From assembly GCA_033220425.1 (NCBI GenBank), contig CM065646.1, positions 1,433,501 through 1,497,500 of the forward strand: a DNA stretch of 64,000 bases, read 5' to 3'. How positions within the stretch are numbered: position 1 is the stretch's first letter; every line of letters begins with the position of its first letter. The stretch is from Lepraria neglecta (taxonomy: Eukaryota > Ascomycota > Lecanoromycetes > Lecanorales > Stereocaulaceae). Below the pieces are notes generated by a model that had not been told where the DNA came from, made no database searches, and saw only the letters and a program-made list of their open reading frames with translations. Made by a program: the position numbers and the translations under genes. Shown in pieces: positions 34,301 through 46,081 of this stretch.

Positions 34301-36181
34301 TGTTTCATCAGTGCTAGTTTCCGGTGTTGACCAGCGAGAAGCTCCGTCTGTGGACTGCCGTTCCGGTCTACTTGCGTATATTGCGTGTTTGGGTCATCGT
34401 ATGGACAGTGTGTTTTGCTCGCCAGATGGCAGTGCGGCTAGCGGGAGGAAACCTGGTATCGAATTCCATAGCCGGGATTCCACACAAGATCTGATCCCCT
34501 ACGGCTTTGTTGGCGACGTTAGCTGCGAAGCTTTTTCTGAGCTCTTTGATATGAGTATCGGAGGGCAGACGGCCTGAACGTCTGTCGGACCAGTCGTTCG
34601 TCGTCTGGCGAAGATCCAACTTGACCTTCATCAATAGGAATGGGCGGGCGCGCTCCATTGGTGTCAGTGAGAGTCCAAATTTTGGCTCAGTGGTCTCCTC
34701 GATCTGACGTGCGTTGATTGCTGGCCGTCGTCTCTGGCCTCGTCCACGGCTTGTGCGAGCTCCGCGGGAGGCCACAGTGTTAGCGAATGTCCGTTGTTGC
34801 GATAGGCCTGAGTAGCAAGGTGAGTAAAACGACAGATCATCAAGTGTCGGGTGAGTGGATACTGTGAAGCTGGAAGATGTGTGCGTCTGGTAATACACCA
34901 ATGCATATATTTAATTAGGGCTGCCCAACGGTGGGCGTAGGCTGTGGAAACGCTAAATCGAGTCCTTGTAACTGGTAGCCTTGCACTTGCTGGGCGAGGA
35001 GTGGTATCCTTGAGATGGCCTACCAAGGACATGAGGCCGTAGGTGCGCTGCGTTAAGTCCTTGGAGCTGCTCACCTGGGTCACGCTCGGACCCTGGAGAC
35101 AGCGCGCGGTCGAGTAGAGCATTAAGTGAAGGATTTTTTGGCGCGCTTTTTGGGGGTCCCAGGCTTCATGATGCGCTTTTTATCCTTGGGTGCAATCGGA
35201 CGATGCCCTCGACCAGATTGTGATGAACGTAGGGCATCTCCTTGGGTGTTGGATGGTTAGGCGTTCACTGCCTTAGTGTCTGTTGCCTGAGAGTGGACTG
35301 CGTTGGCATTTGCTGCACGCATTTGCTCATATTCTTCTGGCAGGTTGTAACCTGCCATGTAGGCATGCATGGTAGTTGCAAAGGAGGTGGAGACACGGGT
35401 AAGAATTTGACATTATATATATGTACTGGTCAAGGTTGTGAGAAAGAGGATGGTGGTGGTGAGGAGAGTTGGGGCGTGCAAATTTGGGCTATGTTGATGG
35501 TTAAGGGAAGTCGAAGCTATCACCACATCGTTAACAAAGTGAAGGGGATAGAAATTCGACTCTTTGGCACAGCTTCGCGTCCTTTTAACGTCAATTCACC
35601 GCCTGCAATGGATATGAAGAGCGTGGAGATTTAGCTCAATCGGATCCAATATTGCGTCACTCTCAAGCTTGAATGTGTAGGATTCAAGGCATTCGCGGTG
35701 CAGCCCGCTCAAATATGGGTACAGTGTCGAACCCAGGGGTGTAGTGTTTGATGCGCTGGTCATTCATACTGCTTAAATGTTGTGCTCATGCTCAGCTTGA
35801 ATGAGCATGTTATGTATTGTCATTAGCTCAAAGTCCTCCAGAATTGTGCCAGCAGTCCGTTTAGGGGACCACAAATGCTGGCTTTGGCAGCTCGACCTGC
35901 TTCGGAAACTGCATCAATCGTGAGCTCTCAGAGCCGTCCTCGCATATTGAAACTCGTGGCGGAGAGTCAGGATGTAGTCCAGCATGCGCAATTGTCTGGC
36001 GCGTCTGGCGCAACGAGCTCTCGCTACAGTAACAATGGTAGCGACATCCGCATTCATGCCGAGTGACTAGGGTATTTATATCATCGGGTCGGATTATAGA
36101 TTCAATGTAGCCCCTGACTTCAATGTCACGACCAGTAGCCTTCATCGAGGTCTGCCAATTATTTGGATATCCAATCCTAAG
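34301..36181. other. Unresolved region, possible element debris
   Basis: Overlapping - strand frames (34368-34901 and 34664-35122) are open but give no recognisable protein. A stretch near 35120-35170 reads KKRIMKPGTPKKRAKKSF on the - strand. This may be an old mobile element, but I find no terminal repeats that prove it. The 35.2-36.1 kb part looks non-coding. Confidence 0.3.
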
Positions 36182-37249
36182 ATGAGATACTCTAAAATGT
36201 CACCCATCTTGGTACTCGCTTTCATTATTGTGGCATTGGCAGCCGTAACTCCAATGCAAAAAACGACGGCGAATAACTCTTTGTCAAGCCTTGGCAACAA
36301 CTCTTCGGCCTTCGTCCTACCCACCAAGTAAGTTGCTAGCAATATGGAATTTCAAGGCACCTTTTCCTAACCGCTCCACAGCTCCAGCCAGTCAGCTCCT
36401 CGAACACCACCAGACCCTCCGCCCCTTTTCGACTCGGAGCTAGTTGTCAATATTCACAAGCCGCTCAACCCGCGTGATGTGTACCTCGTAGCTGTCGAAG
36501 CCATGTATCAGTTTGCTCAGCGTGAATGGGGTGAAGAAGTCTTAGGTCAGACAACAATCTTCAGGCCGAGTTCCAACGTCGAGATCATAGTCAAGAATAC
36601 CCAACGCGCTCTCGATTTCGATCAACTGGAAGTCAGCCATGTCATCATAGGCCTCTATCGGGGAGTGTTGCAAATGGTCAATCATCCTGATTGGTTCGAG
36701 GGTGTTATTACCATGACTGTGGAGGGTGATCAAGTTGGGACCATGACAATACAGATGATGCATGCAGGGGTAGATCTGAATAGTACTACTTCTACAAACG
36801 CCACAACCGGGAATGTTGCAACTGCGAGATCTTTGAATGCCCGGGCGCTGGTACGAGGACAGTATACTGATCCACATCATCATCAATTCCAGCTCAATTG
36901 GGAGTATGACAGTTCTCCGTACGGACTCATGGACCAGAAAGTCATCTTCACCGCTGTCCTCGGTGGTTTGGCGGACGCAGCGGTACACAGTCTTCACGAG
37001 AGTGTTTTGCAAATTAATGCTATCAGTGCAGGCGTAGGTGAGGGTCCGCCTGCTTACTGGTGCGCCTTTCGTATTAGCATCGATTATGATCGGATTCCAA
37101 TGACATATTCTCTTGTGACGAGGACTTTGAGGGATGTTGCTGGCTATCTTATGGTTGAGCAAAATAGGTTTGGTGATATGAGTCTGGATGTATTGTATGG
37201 CGGAAGGAACATTGCCTATGCATTGGTGTCGAAAATGGGGCCTGATTGA
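36182..37249 (+). CDS. Secreted protein of unknown function
   Basis: Exons 36182-36327 and 36382-37249 give 337 residues; the intron (GTAAGT..CCACAG) joins in phase through Asn. The N-terminus MRYSKMSPILVLAFIIVALAAV is a signal peptide, followed by an Asn/Ser-rich segment with NNSS sites and a Pro-rich piece (RTPPDPPPLFDSEL). The main body (DVYLVAVEAMYQFAQREWGE, IIGLYRGVLQMVNHPDWFEG, FTAVLGGLADAAVHSLHESV, YWCAFRISIDYDRIPMTYSL) is globular with few cysteines and no known motif. It is probably an extracellular or wall-associated fungal protein. It opens the + strand run of genes to 46 kb. Confidence 0.65.
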
Positions 37250-37934
37250 TACTGTACAATATCAACATGGACTATGTCTTTGGTCCAACTAGTGTTGGCT
37301 TGTCTAGCACTTCTTCTGCAAACGATCCCGTAGAAATATGATAAGGAAAACAAGGGTGGCATCAAATATTCGATCCAACGGCAAATAGACGGATATAAGT
37401 AATTAAAGTGGACGTAAAGTAAGCATGATCGAAAGAACCGCAAGCCACAAGACTTCGCATTCACAGTGCCATGCAACGCTCTCATGGTCTTCTATTCAAG
37501 AATGGGAAGTGATGTCGGGTTAGGGTACTCAGGGGAGGAGATGCAATTGAAGAACAGCTAAATGAATGGAGCAGACGGCGACACGTTGTCGGGAGCCACC
37601 TTTACACCCCTCGAGGAAGTCGGTGCCAAACGTGAAGCTACTTGCGTTTGATGGACGATGAAAGAAGACGGAAGAAGAATGAGGCTCTGTAAACTCTTGG
37701 CGCTAGTCTCCACCCGCGCGAACTCTTTCAGGTCTTGGCATGCATTAGGGCCAATCTCACCCTTGGACCTACCGTTTTCAGTCACTAAAACCTGAAGTGG
37801 TGGGGTGGGTGGTGAGGCTGAAGAATTAACACGCCCTGATAGATAGACACCCTCTTCCCCTCACACCTTCCCCTTGGTTCTATTTGCTCATTTGAACATG
37901 CTTTTCTTCCCTGCGTCGGTGTTAAGCGGTCATT
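37250..37934. other. Intergenic, promoter of CorA-like gene
   Basis: No coding feature was found; the CT-rich stretch around 37850-37920 precedes the CorA-like start. Confidence 0.5.
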
Positions 37935-40376
37935 ATGGCAGACAGCAAAAGCGATCCTCCGGTGACTGCTGCTCAGCCGAGTCAGCCTCTCGATCCTGCC
38001 GCCGCCCTTGACCTCATCAAGAAGTTGGATGAAGATAGGAGGAAATGCCTTGACTCCATCCAACGAACCGAAGATCTTCTAAGGCAACTCCTTCATGCCC
38101 CAGATGCGACAACTAGCAAACAGCAACAGTCACAGCCTATGATAGAACGGTTTCGTCGCAACACAGGCAATACGTTCGCTACAACACTTGAGGTCGAGAG
38201 CGTGCAGAAGGACTCGGCCTTCTCCCTCGACGACGAATCCGGTACGGACAGCGACGAGTCACTCTATGTGCAAGACACTCTGCCGCCAGAGTCATATAAT
38301 GAGGAGGGTCTGAGGAAGCATATCCACGAGTATGCTTGGACAGAAGCAGGAAAGAAGATTTTAGGAGGTCTGCTGGAGAATGACAAGCCATTACACGAGA
38401 GGGCCAGGTTCCCCACTGGAATCGGTGCCGTGGAGGATCGCTCGCACCTGACCCACTATAGCATCTTTGATGGTAAGTGAACTTGTCTTTCTCAGTGGTG
38501 TGAATACATCTAACGGGAATTCAACAGTTGGCAATGATGGTGCACCCCTACAACTCCAATTCGCCGACAACGCTGCTCTATCTCGGGCGAAAGACATCTG
38601 GAGGCGCATTAGTAGCATCAATGCAGACCAAACCCGCCAAAAGCTCGCAGTCGGTAGAATCACGATCCTCCGCGAGCCCTCCCCACTGCTATTCGCGGCG
38701 CTACACTATACAATGAAAGATCACTTCGACGTGGATGAGTTGTTTCAGCTCCTAGTCGAGCCCAAGACAAAGGGACTTCCCCACCGTCCTTGGTCGGAGA
38801 ACACAAAGCATCGAAAGACTTTTGTATTTACCTTCGAATACTTCACAATAGTTGATGACGAATGCCAGCCCATGCAGTGGCAAAGACAGGACGAGGAATT
38901 GGGCCAAACGGATACCCATGTGCCTGTCAGCAGGTGCGCCTCTGTCATCGCGCTCTCATTGGAAGGGAAGCCCATTCAGAAGATCCGGCACAAAGGTAGA
39001 AGAAACCAAATCCGCAGGGAAGGAGATGTATACGATCCATTCAGTCCTTGGCATGTCCTGAGCATGACCGCTTACCCTGATTGGAGAAGCTCGATCGATT
39101 CTCACGATTCAACCAAACACTATGTCAATGGGCCCGAAGCGTTTCTGATGACATTACGGGCAGAATTTAAGGACGCGCAGAAGCGATTAATGGATGTCTA
39201 CCACAGAATATCGGACCTCATTACGACGCCTGCAGACTTTATGTTCAGTCAAGATACCAGAGATAAGCTACTGTTTGAGGACGACGAATTCACCTATTCG
39301 CGGCGATACTTCTGGGCGTACCAGTCTTTAGCCATAATGAATGAAGACATCAAGGAGATGAAACATGCGTATACATCCACTTTCACAGAGGCTGTTTGGT
39401 CTGGACATAGTCGCATAGTTTGGCCTGGGGACGAGAACTCAGCTCGTCACATGCATTGGCGAAAGCGTATGGCAAATATCAGGAAGGAAATTGAGGCCGA
39501 GATACGTGGACTGGACAAAATTGACTTCTTAAACGACGAAAAGATGAAGGAAATCAAGACGCTTCGAGAGAATCTCTTTAGTGGTACTTCTGTCCTGGAA
39601 AGCAGAGAGGCTGTACGGCAACAAGCGATTGCTGTCATCCAAGGGCATAACATCAAGGTCTTGACGCTGGTCACTATCTTTTTCCTTCCGCTCACTTTCG
39701 TCACTTCCGTCTTCGGTATGACGAACATGGACCCTAAAGATAGCTTCGTACACTTCGGGATTGTCACCGCCGTCATTTGCGTTCCTACTTATATGCTTAT
39801 CGGATCTTTGAATACTGGAAGCGGATTCAAATTCTGGACGAGGTTGTTTACTGGTTTCTTCTGGAAGCATAATCTTGCGTTGCTTTGCGAGGTTTTTGGA
39901 TACAAACCTGGTTGGGCGCAAAAATACCAGAAAGAACCCGACCCTACAAGTCGTGAGTACATTCACCTCCCCACCGTTCTCAAAAATCATTCGCTTATAC
40001 TATGGTTCATAAAGTCTTTGACGAACACCACCCACACCGTCCGAAAAAGGCTCTCTCGCAGTCGGCTGCAGATGGGATCAACGCGCGTGGGGGGTTTGCT
40101 GCACCTGGTCCTAATGGCACCTATCCTTTGAGCCCGGTCATCAGTCAGGAACGAAATACGACCATTAAATTCGAGCCCAAGAGGTCGATGGACTTTTCGC
40201 CGTCCTCGCCGGCTGCGCAGACTTCTGATCCGCTCAAAGCGAGACCGAGCGTGGGAAGTGTGCAGGAAGTGGTGTCAGAGTCCAGTCAAAATGATGCTAA
40301 AGGAAGCTGGGTATCAAGAGTCTTCAGCAGGAAGTCAAAGGGTGAAGCGAATGGTGATGAGAAGAAGTATCCTTGA
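37935..40376 (+). CDS. CorA-like Mg2+ transporter
   Basis: Exons 37935-38472, 38528-39952 and 40015-40376 give 774 residues, all junctions in phase. The long N-terminal part is soluble and charged (a coiled-coil-like LIKKLDEDRRKCLDSIQRTE near the start and an acidic DDESGTDSDESLY stretch). The C-terminal half carries the CorA architecture: a long helix (REAVRQQAIAVIQGHNIKVL) leading into two transmembrane segments, LTLVTIFFLPLTFVTSVFGM and FGIVTAVICVPTYMLIGSL. The pore signature is GMT (FGMTNM, near residue 576) where the family norm is GMN. CorA proteins conduct Mg2+ and other divalent ions as pentamers. The third exon adds a basic, Ser/Pro-rich tail. Plasma-membrane location is inferred. 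Confidence 0.85.
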
Positions 40377-40833
40377 AAACTGCCACAGTGCCGGCGATTA
40401 CGACTTAATGATTGAAGAGAAGGGCCACAGGACAGATGATGAGATGTACTATGATTATGACATGATTCATGAAAGTGTATGATGAACGAGTACATTGTAT
40501 CGAATGCTTGGAATCGACATGACATCTGGGAAAATGGGCGAAGGATAAAGGCACGCAAAAGGCTCAGAGCCTGGGGGAGCAAGGCATGATAATTAGATAG
40601 CATCTTCTAGTGTTTCTTGCAAATCACCATTGTACAAGTAAGTACCTTGTTCAGTACTACTCTGGTTATATAAACCATTTCTCGGACGCCCAAGAGTAGA
40701 CTGGATACCGGCACCTAAGGAAGCAACCACTAACCAACTGTATTTCCGAAACCCCCAAGCAACCATATACCTACCCAATCGCCTATACAACCGCGACTTT
40801 GACTCCACCAAGGCCAGAACCGAGCCAATTATC
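40377..40833. other. Intergenic, no gene seen
   Basis: The 457 bases between the CorA-like and SH3BGR-like genes presumably hold terminator and promoter sequence. Confidence 0.5.
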
Positions 40834-42092
40834 ATGGCCGACTCCACCCCAAAGTCCTACCATACAGATCCAAACCTCTACCTCTACACCTCCCTCACAT
40901 CCGGCTCCTCCCAAATAGTCACCGCTACCTCCCGGCTGTCGACCATTCTCAAGGCCAATAAGATCGCGTTTTTAGCCCTCGATGTCGCTACAGACGAGAA
41001 AGCTCGGATGCTATGGGGGAGGAGGGCTGGGAAGAGGAAACTACCTGGCTTGGTCAGGATGGGGATGGTCGTAGGTGTATGTTGGCTATTTCAAAGGCTT
41101 TCTATACTGCCAGTACACGCTGAAGCTGTCTACAGGACCTAGAAGAAGTAGAAGAATGGAACGAGTATGGTGAATTGAAAGAGAACGTCGAACCCGCTGG
41201 CTCCAAGCCCGGCTCAGCATCTACACCCACTCCCTCTGCAGCAACAACGCCTTCAAAACCCGCAGCCGCCTCATCCACCCCCTCCAATCCCCCTCCCGCT
41301 CCCGTCGACACTACCGCCGAATCCCCAAGGTCTACCTCGTCCACGGATCCACCAACAGCCCCCGCCCCCTCTACCATGACCGAAGCTCCCCTTACAACAG
41401 CTCTACGCCAAGCAGGCTTCGAAGCCGCGAAGAAAGCGACCGATGCTAAAAGCAAAGCTCGGAAAGACGCATTAGAGGCAGCCAAAGCCAAGGACGAGTT
41501 GTTGCAGAAGCTAGATAATTCGGGGCCTGTAGGTATGTCGCCGCCTACGGGGACTACGGAGGCGAAGGATGCGAAGGAGCCAGAGACTGCGGGGGCGAAG
41601 ATTGAGGGAAAGGCGGAGGAAGTGCCTACTACTGGGGATGGGGCTACGGAGGTAGAGGAGGAGGTTCCAAGTGCTAAAGAAGCCGAAGAAGGAGCAAACA
41701 AATCTATCCTAACCGACGGGTCTGAAGTGCTAGAAGGCACTGGCCAAGCCGAACCACCCACACCACCATCCCAGGATATTCCCAGTCTCGCCTCACCACC
41801 CCAAGCAGACGAGGTCCCTAGCGCTTCAGAAGTGGAAGCAACAGCGAACGCAAGAATTGCGAAGGACAAGAGCCATATCGTACTCGTAGGCAAGAGGGAG
41901 GAGGACCGAACACCACCTAATGAGCGAGAGGATGCGGGAGAGTCAGAGGCGAAGGAGGAGACAAAGGCAGTGGGAGGAACGCCGCTAAAGCAAGTTACTG
42001 CTACGGATGAAGCACAGGATTTGCCGGGGAAGAAGACGCAGGAGCAGGAGGCTGCGAAGGGGGAGGAGGCAGGGAATAGTTTTGCTGATTGA
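40834..42092 (+). CDS. SH3BGR/glutaredoxin-like domain protein with long disordered tail
   Basis: Exons 40834-41076 and 41136-42092 give 399 residues. The first 100 residues (LYLYTSLTSGSSQIVTATSR, KIAFLALDVATDEKARMLW, KLPGLVRMGMVVGDLEEVEE) form a thioredoxin fold of the SH3BGR type. It lacks the CxxC redox pair, so it is probably a binding module and not an oxidoreductase. The remaining 300 residues are Ala/Pro/Glu/Lys-rich and low in complexity, with an Ala-rich helix (FEAAKKATDAKSKARKDALE). The fungal role is unknown. The opposite strand is open over 400 codons because of the biased composition; it lacks any signal or motif and is a shadow. The gene lies 230 bases upstream of LSM2 on the same strand. 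Confidence 0.75.
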
Positions 42093-42322
42093 GATGGTGT
42101 AGTCTTGCTTGAGCAGCGGCGTTCTGGGCCAACCGAATGCGAAAATCTCACGTCCTCGTAAATACATGTAGTGAATGCACATCTTCGCTTTGATCTTTGC
42201 CGGTGGTGCCGGAAATATCGGCGATAAGTACGCTTGCCAAGAAACTTCAATCCGCTGTTTGATGCTGCAACTTGAGCACAAGCTCTACGAAAACAACATC
42301 GCACACACCCACTACACGCGCG

Positions 42323-42870
42323 ATGCTATTCTTCAGGTCAGCCTTCCCCCATTACCCCCCACTGTCTCCTGATCCTCCATGCACCTAACGCTAACCCTTG
42401 CTCTCACCAGCTTCTTCAAAACCCTCGTCGACCACGAAGTAACGGTCGAGCTCAAAAACGATATCTCAATCAAAGGGACCCTCAAGTCCGTCGACCAATT
42501 CCTCAATATCAAACTCGATGATATACAAGTTGTGGAGGAGCTGAAGTACCCGCATTTGGTGAGCTAGATCTACAACTCCCACAACATGCGCGAGATGAGA
42601 TCAGGGCTAGGCTGGCTAGACAATGGATATTTAGCTGGAAGGACGCATTGCTTATGGAACGGTGTGGCTCTAGTCTTCCGTCAAGAACGTGTTTATCAGG
42701 GGGAGCGTGGTGCGCTATGTGCACCTGCCTGGTGCGGCGGTAGACACGGCGTTGTTGGAGGATGCTACGAGGAGAGGTATGTTTACAGCTTGGCTTTGAT
42801 GGGCTGGAGAGCTTGACTGACTTGTTTGGGGAATACAGAAGCTGCTTCACAGGCATCGAAACCACGGTGA
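42323..42870 (+). CDS. LSM2: U6 snRNA-associated Sm-like protein LSm2
   Basis: Four exons (42323-42336, 42411-42558, 42674-42776, 42839-42870) give 98 residues. The protein matches LSm2 end to end: MLFFSFFKTLVDHEVTVELK, SIKGTLKSVDQFLNIKLDDI (Sm1 motif), YPHLSSVKNVFIRGSVVRYV (Sm2 with the IRG RNA-binding loop) and a short basic tail. LSm2 is part of the LSm2-8 ring that binds the U6 snRNA 3' end in the nucleus and of the LSm1-7 ring in cytoplasmic mRNA decay. The first coding exon is only 14 bases long (ATG plus three codons and two bases). Compared with the human protein the tail is similar in length. The start is fixed by the conserved MLF-SFFK beginning. Confidence 0.93.
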
Positions 42871-43371
42871 CGAAGCTAGTGAGAGAAGATGGATACAGGG
42901 TGCATGCTCCGTGCAAGTCGAAACAATAGAACATCGGGCAGCTACAGCTGAAAGTTGGAAACAAGTCCACGAAACCTGGAAGTATTATGTATGAGATACC
43001 CAAAAGCATGTCATGGATGGATACAAGCTGCATGGTGGCTGAGGGCATGGTGGGAGCACCAAAAATGAGCACCAAGAAGACCTCTGAATGGATACGGAAC
43101 AGCAATGAGCTTGAACGGAGCCTTGCACTGAAGACTGCCTGGCAGTGCGACCTCTAGAAAACCCCAAATATGCCCCTTCAATTCTGTAGCCTTCTTGCGA
43201 CCTTCGTCTCCATAATTACGATTATACATCACGTGACGGCCCGTTTTTAATACGCGACTCGGTGTCATAGATTCCCCAACTTCAAAAAGCTACCATCGTA
43301 CGGGGAAATTGACTGGTTGAGGTTGAGAGGTCGACTCTTCAGGTCTTTTAAGAGATGTGAAGACATTTCTA
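42871..43371. other. Intergenic, PSO2 promoter region
   Basis: No coding feature was found between LSM2 and PSO2. CACGTG-like TCACGTGA occurs near 43230 (ACATCACGTGACGG), a possible bHLH-factor site. Confidence 0.5.
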
Positions 43372-46081
43372 ATGTTCCGAAAGCCTCGAGAAGCAGCGGC
43401 TCCAATAGCCAGCGAACCCCCTCTCCGCCCATCAACAGGACGACCCCCAACACCACCCTCCTCCACGAGCCAAAGACCCCAGGCGGCGGCGGCCAATACC
43501 ATCTACTCAATGGCTACCTCGACGCCTTCAATGAGTAGGAGCAAGACTACAAATAAGAGGAACACCACACCGATTGTGGGGAAAGGGAAAGGGAAGGGCA
43601 ATGGCAATATCTTGAGCTTTTTCAAGAAGGCCGAGTCTTCGGATACAAGGGCTGTGAATATTGAAGAGGAGGATGGAGAGGAAGAGCTTTTCCTAGAGGA
43701 GAGCCCAGTTAAGATGGGGGCAACAATGCCGTTGCAGACGCCTACGCCACCTCGAGATGGGACTACACCAGAGGACGTTGAGATGGAGACGACAGACTCC
43801 CCGTTGTCACGCTACAATGAAGATCCGGTGCCCAACAAGAGGAGGCGGACGGAAGGTTCTGGCTCACCAACTCCTGAGATGGCCAAGGAATCTGTGCAGA
43901 CTCGTCAGAGAGGACCTTTCGTTGATGATTCAGATTCAGACGACGAGCCATTGGCAGTAACGCCTGCGAATGAGCCCAGGAAAGTTGCTAGTGGGGAAGC
44001 ATCCGTGCACAAGACCCCCAACACTACAACACCACCTGAGTCCAAGCCGCAAGATAAAATCCCAACAACCACTCCAGTGCCACCTCTAATACGGGAATCG
44101 ACAAGCCTTGGAGATGTGCATGGCTTTGATGGCATGGATGACTTCATTGACGATGAATTCCCGGAAGAGGGCGAGGAATCCATCGAACGACGTTGGATGG
44201 AAGAGCAGGCAGAGCTCGAGATGGGCCTGGAGGAGGACGAGGAGGGACTGGGAGACGCTGAAAGCACATCAAGACAAGAGATTTCTAAGCACCTTACAGG
44301 TAGCGTGCCCAAAGATGCTGGACCTGCACCATGCCCAATCTGCGGCGGTAGCACTGTAGGAATGACAGAACAGGTGAGTCAAATTCAATCGAGTTGTGGC
44401 GTGTATTGACATCTCACAGCAAGTTTCCGTCCACGTCAATGATTGCATGGATGGGAAGGCGAAACCTCTCCCACGGTACGGCTCGACATCGAAGAACGGG
44501 CCTACTACTACAACGCCCGTCAAAGCGGAACATGACTTTCCAGGACACAAGCGCTTCCAACGTGCCGCTATTGCACGACCCGGGCAAGAGAGCCCTTTTG
44601 GCCTTACTTCAGCTCGATCTTCATCCTCATCTTCGTCTGCCTTTTCGAAACTGATGTCTGGTCATGCCGAAGACGCTGCTTGGGCTACGGCGGCTGCTTC
44701 AGAACAGGCATCACGCGGCAAGCCTGCATATCAACGGACATGCCCTTTCTATAAGATTATGCCCGGCCTGTATATGTGCGTCGATGCTTTCCGATATGGT
44801 GCTGTACAAGGCTGCAATGCCTACTTTCTCAGTCATTTTCACAGCGATCACTATATTGGCCTCACGTCATCCTGGTGCCATGGCCCTATATACTGCAGCC
44901 ATGTCACTGCTAACCTTGTCAGAAGGCAGCTTAGAGTGGACCCCAAATGGGTCGTTGATCTTGATTTCGATAAGAAGGTAGAGGTGCCAGGAACGCAAGG
45001 CGTCGAGGTTACCATGATACCTGCCAATCACTGCCCAGGCAGCTCTCTCTTTCTGTTTGAGAAGGTCGTCGGCAAAGGAAAGAATCCAAAACTACACAGA
45101 ATACTGCATTGTGGTGACTTCCGCGCTTGTCCCGCTCACGTTCAGCATCCCAAGCTTCGTCCGGACATCGTTGATACAGTCACTGGTAGGAACCTCGCCA
45201 AGCAGAAAATCGATGTGTGCTACCTCGACACAACTTATCTCACGCCAAAATATGCATTTCCAAGCCAAGCGGACGTTATCAAAGCTTGCGCCGACATGTG
45301 TGTGAGCTTAAGTAAAGACTTTTTGGATGAGAATGACAGCTGGGAGCAAACGAAGAAAGTACGGGCTGGAGATGGCATGGTCAAATTTATCCAGAAGACT
45401 TCGGATGAAAATGTCAAGATAAAGATTGAGGAGGAGCCATCAAAAAAGAAAGCTAGAGGTCGACTGTTAGTCATAGTTGGCACCTACAGTATAGGCAAAG
45501 AAAGGATATGCCTGGGCGTCGCCAACGCATTGAACAGCAAAATCTACGCTCCCCCAAATAAGCAAAAAATTGTTGCGGCCCTCGAAGATCCGGAACTCTC
45601 AGCCCTCATGACGAATGACCCTCTCGAAGCCCAAGTTCACATGCAAATGCTCATGGAAATCCGAGCCGAAACCCTTGCCGATTACCTCACAGGCTTCAAA
45701 CCACACTTTTCCCGCATTGTCGGCTTCAGACCCTCAGGCTGGAACTACCGGCCCCCAAACAGCCGGTTCACAGAATCTCCCTCCGTGCAAACAGTCCTGC
45801 ATTCCGACAACTGGAAGTCGCGCTACACAATGGCTGAACTCGTCCCTCAGCGCGGCAGCACCAGGGAGTCTAACTGTTTTGGTGTTCCGTATAGTGAGCA
45901 TAGCAGCTTTCGAGAGCTGACGATGTTTTGCTGCGCGCTGAGGATTGATAAAATTATTCCTACTGTTAATGTAGGAAGTGCGAAGAGTAGGGAGAAGATG
46001 AAGGGGTGGTGTGAGAAGTGGGCAATGGAGAAGAAGAAGGATGGATTGTACAAGGTTGAGGATGGGCAGGTTGCTTGGTAA
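43372..46081 (+). CDS. PSO2: DNA interstrand cross-link repair nuclease Pso2/Snm1
   Basis: Exons 43372-44373 and 44420-46081 give 887 residues. The N-terminal third is disordered and basic/acidic, with a possible PCNA-box-like NILSFFKKA at about residue 78. A UBZ4-type ubiquitin-binding finger is split by the intron: CPICGG (Cys321, Cys324) and HVNDC (His339, Cys343). The nuclease is a metallo-beta-lactamase with HFHSDH (His473, His475, Asp477, His478), the HCGDFRA strand, and the beta-CASP part ending in VPYSEHSSFREL and IIPTVNVG. Snm1/Pso2 proteins are 5' exonucleases that trim DNA at cross-links in the nucleus. The upstream frame is open for 16 codons but has no earlier ATG, so 43372 is taken as the start. 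Confidence 0.93.

Noticed and set aside
34368-35122. Overlapping - strand frames considered as a transposon gene
   Set aside because: No transposase or recombinase motif and no terminal repeats could be found, so it was left as unresolved.
35625-35730. tRNA-like A-box (TTAGCTCAATCGG) and weak B-box
   Set aside because: The spacing and stems do not fold into a cloverleaf.
36542-37162. 206-codon - strand frame
   Set aside because: It is a shadow of the secreted protein exon at 36382-37249.
41102-42304. 400-codon open frame on the - strand
   Set aside because: It is antisense to the SH3BGR-like gene, whose biased Ala/Glu/Pro composition leaves the other strand open. It has no signal or motif.
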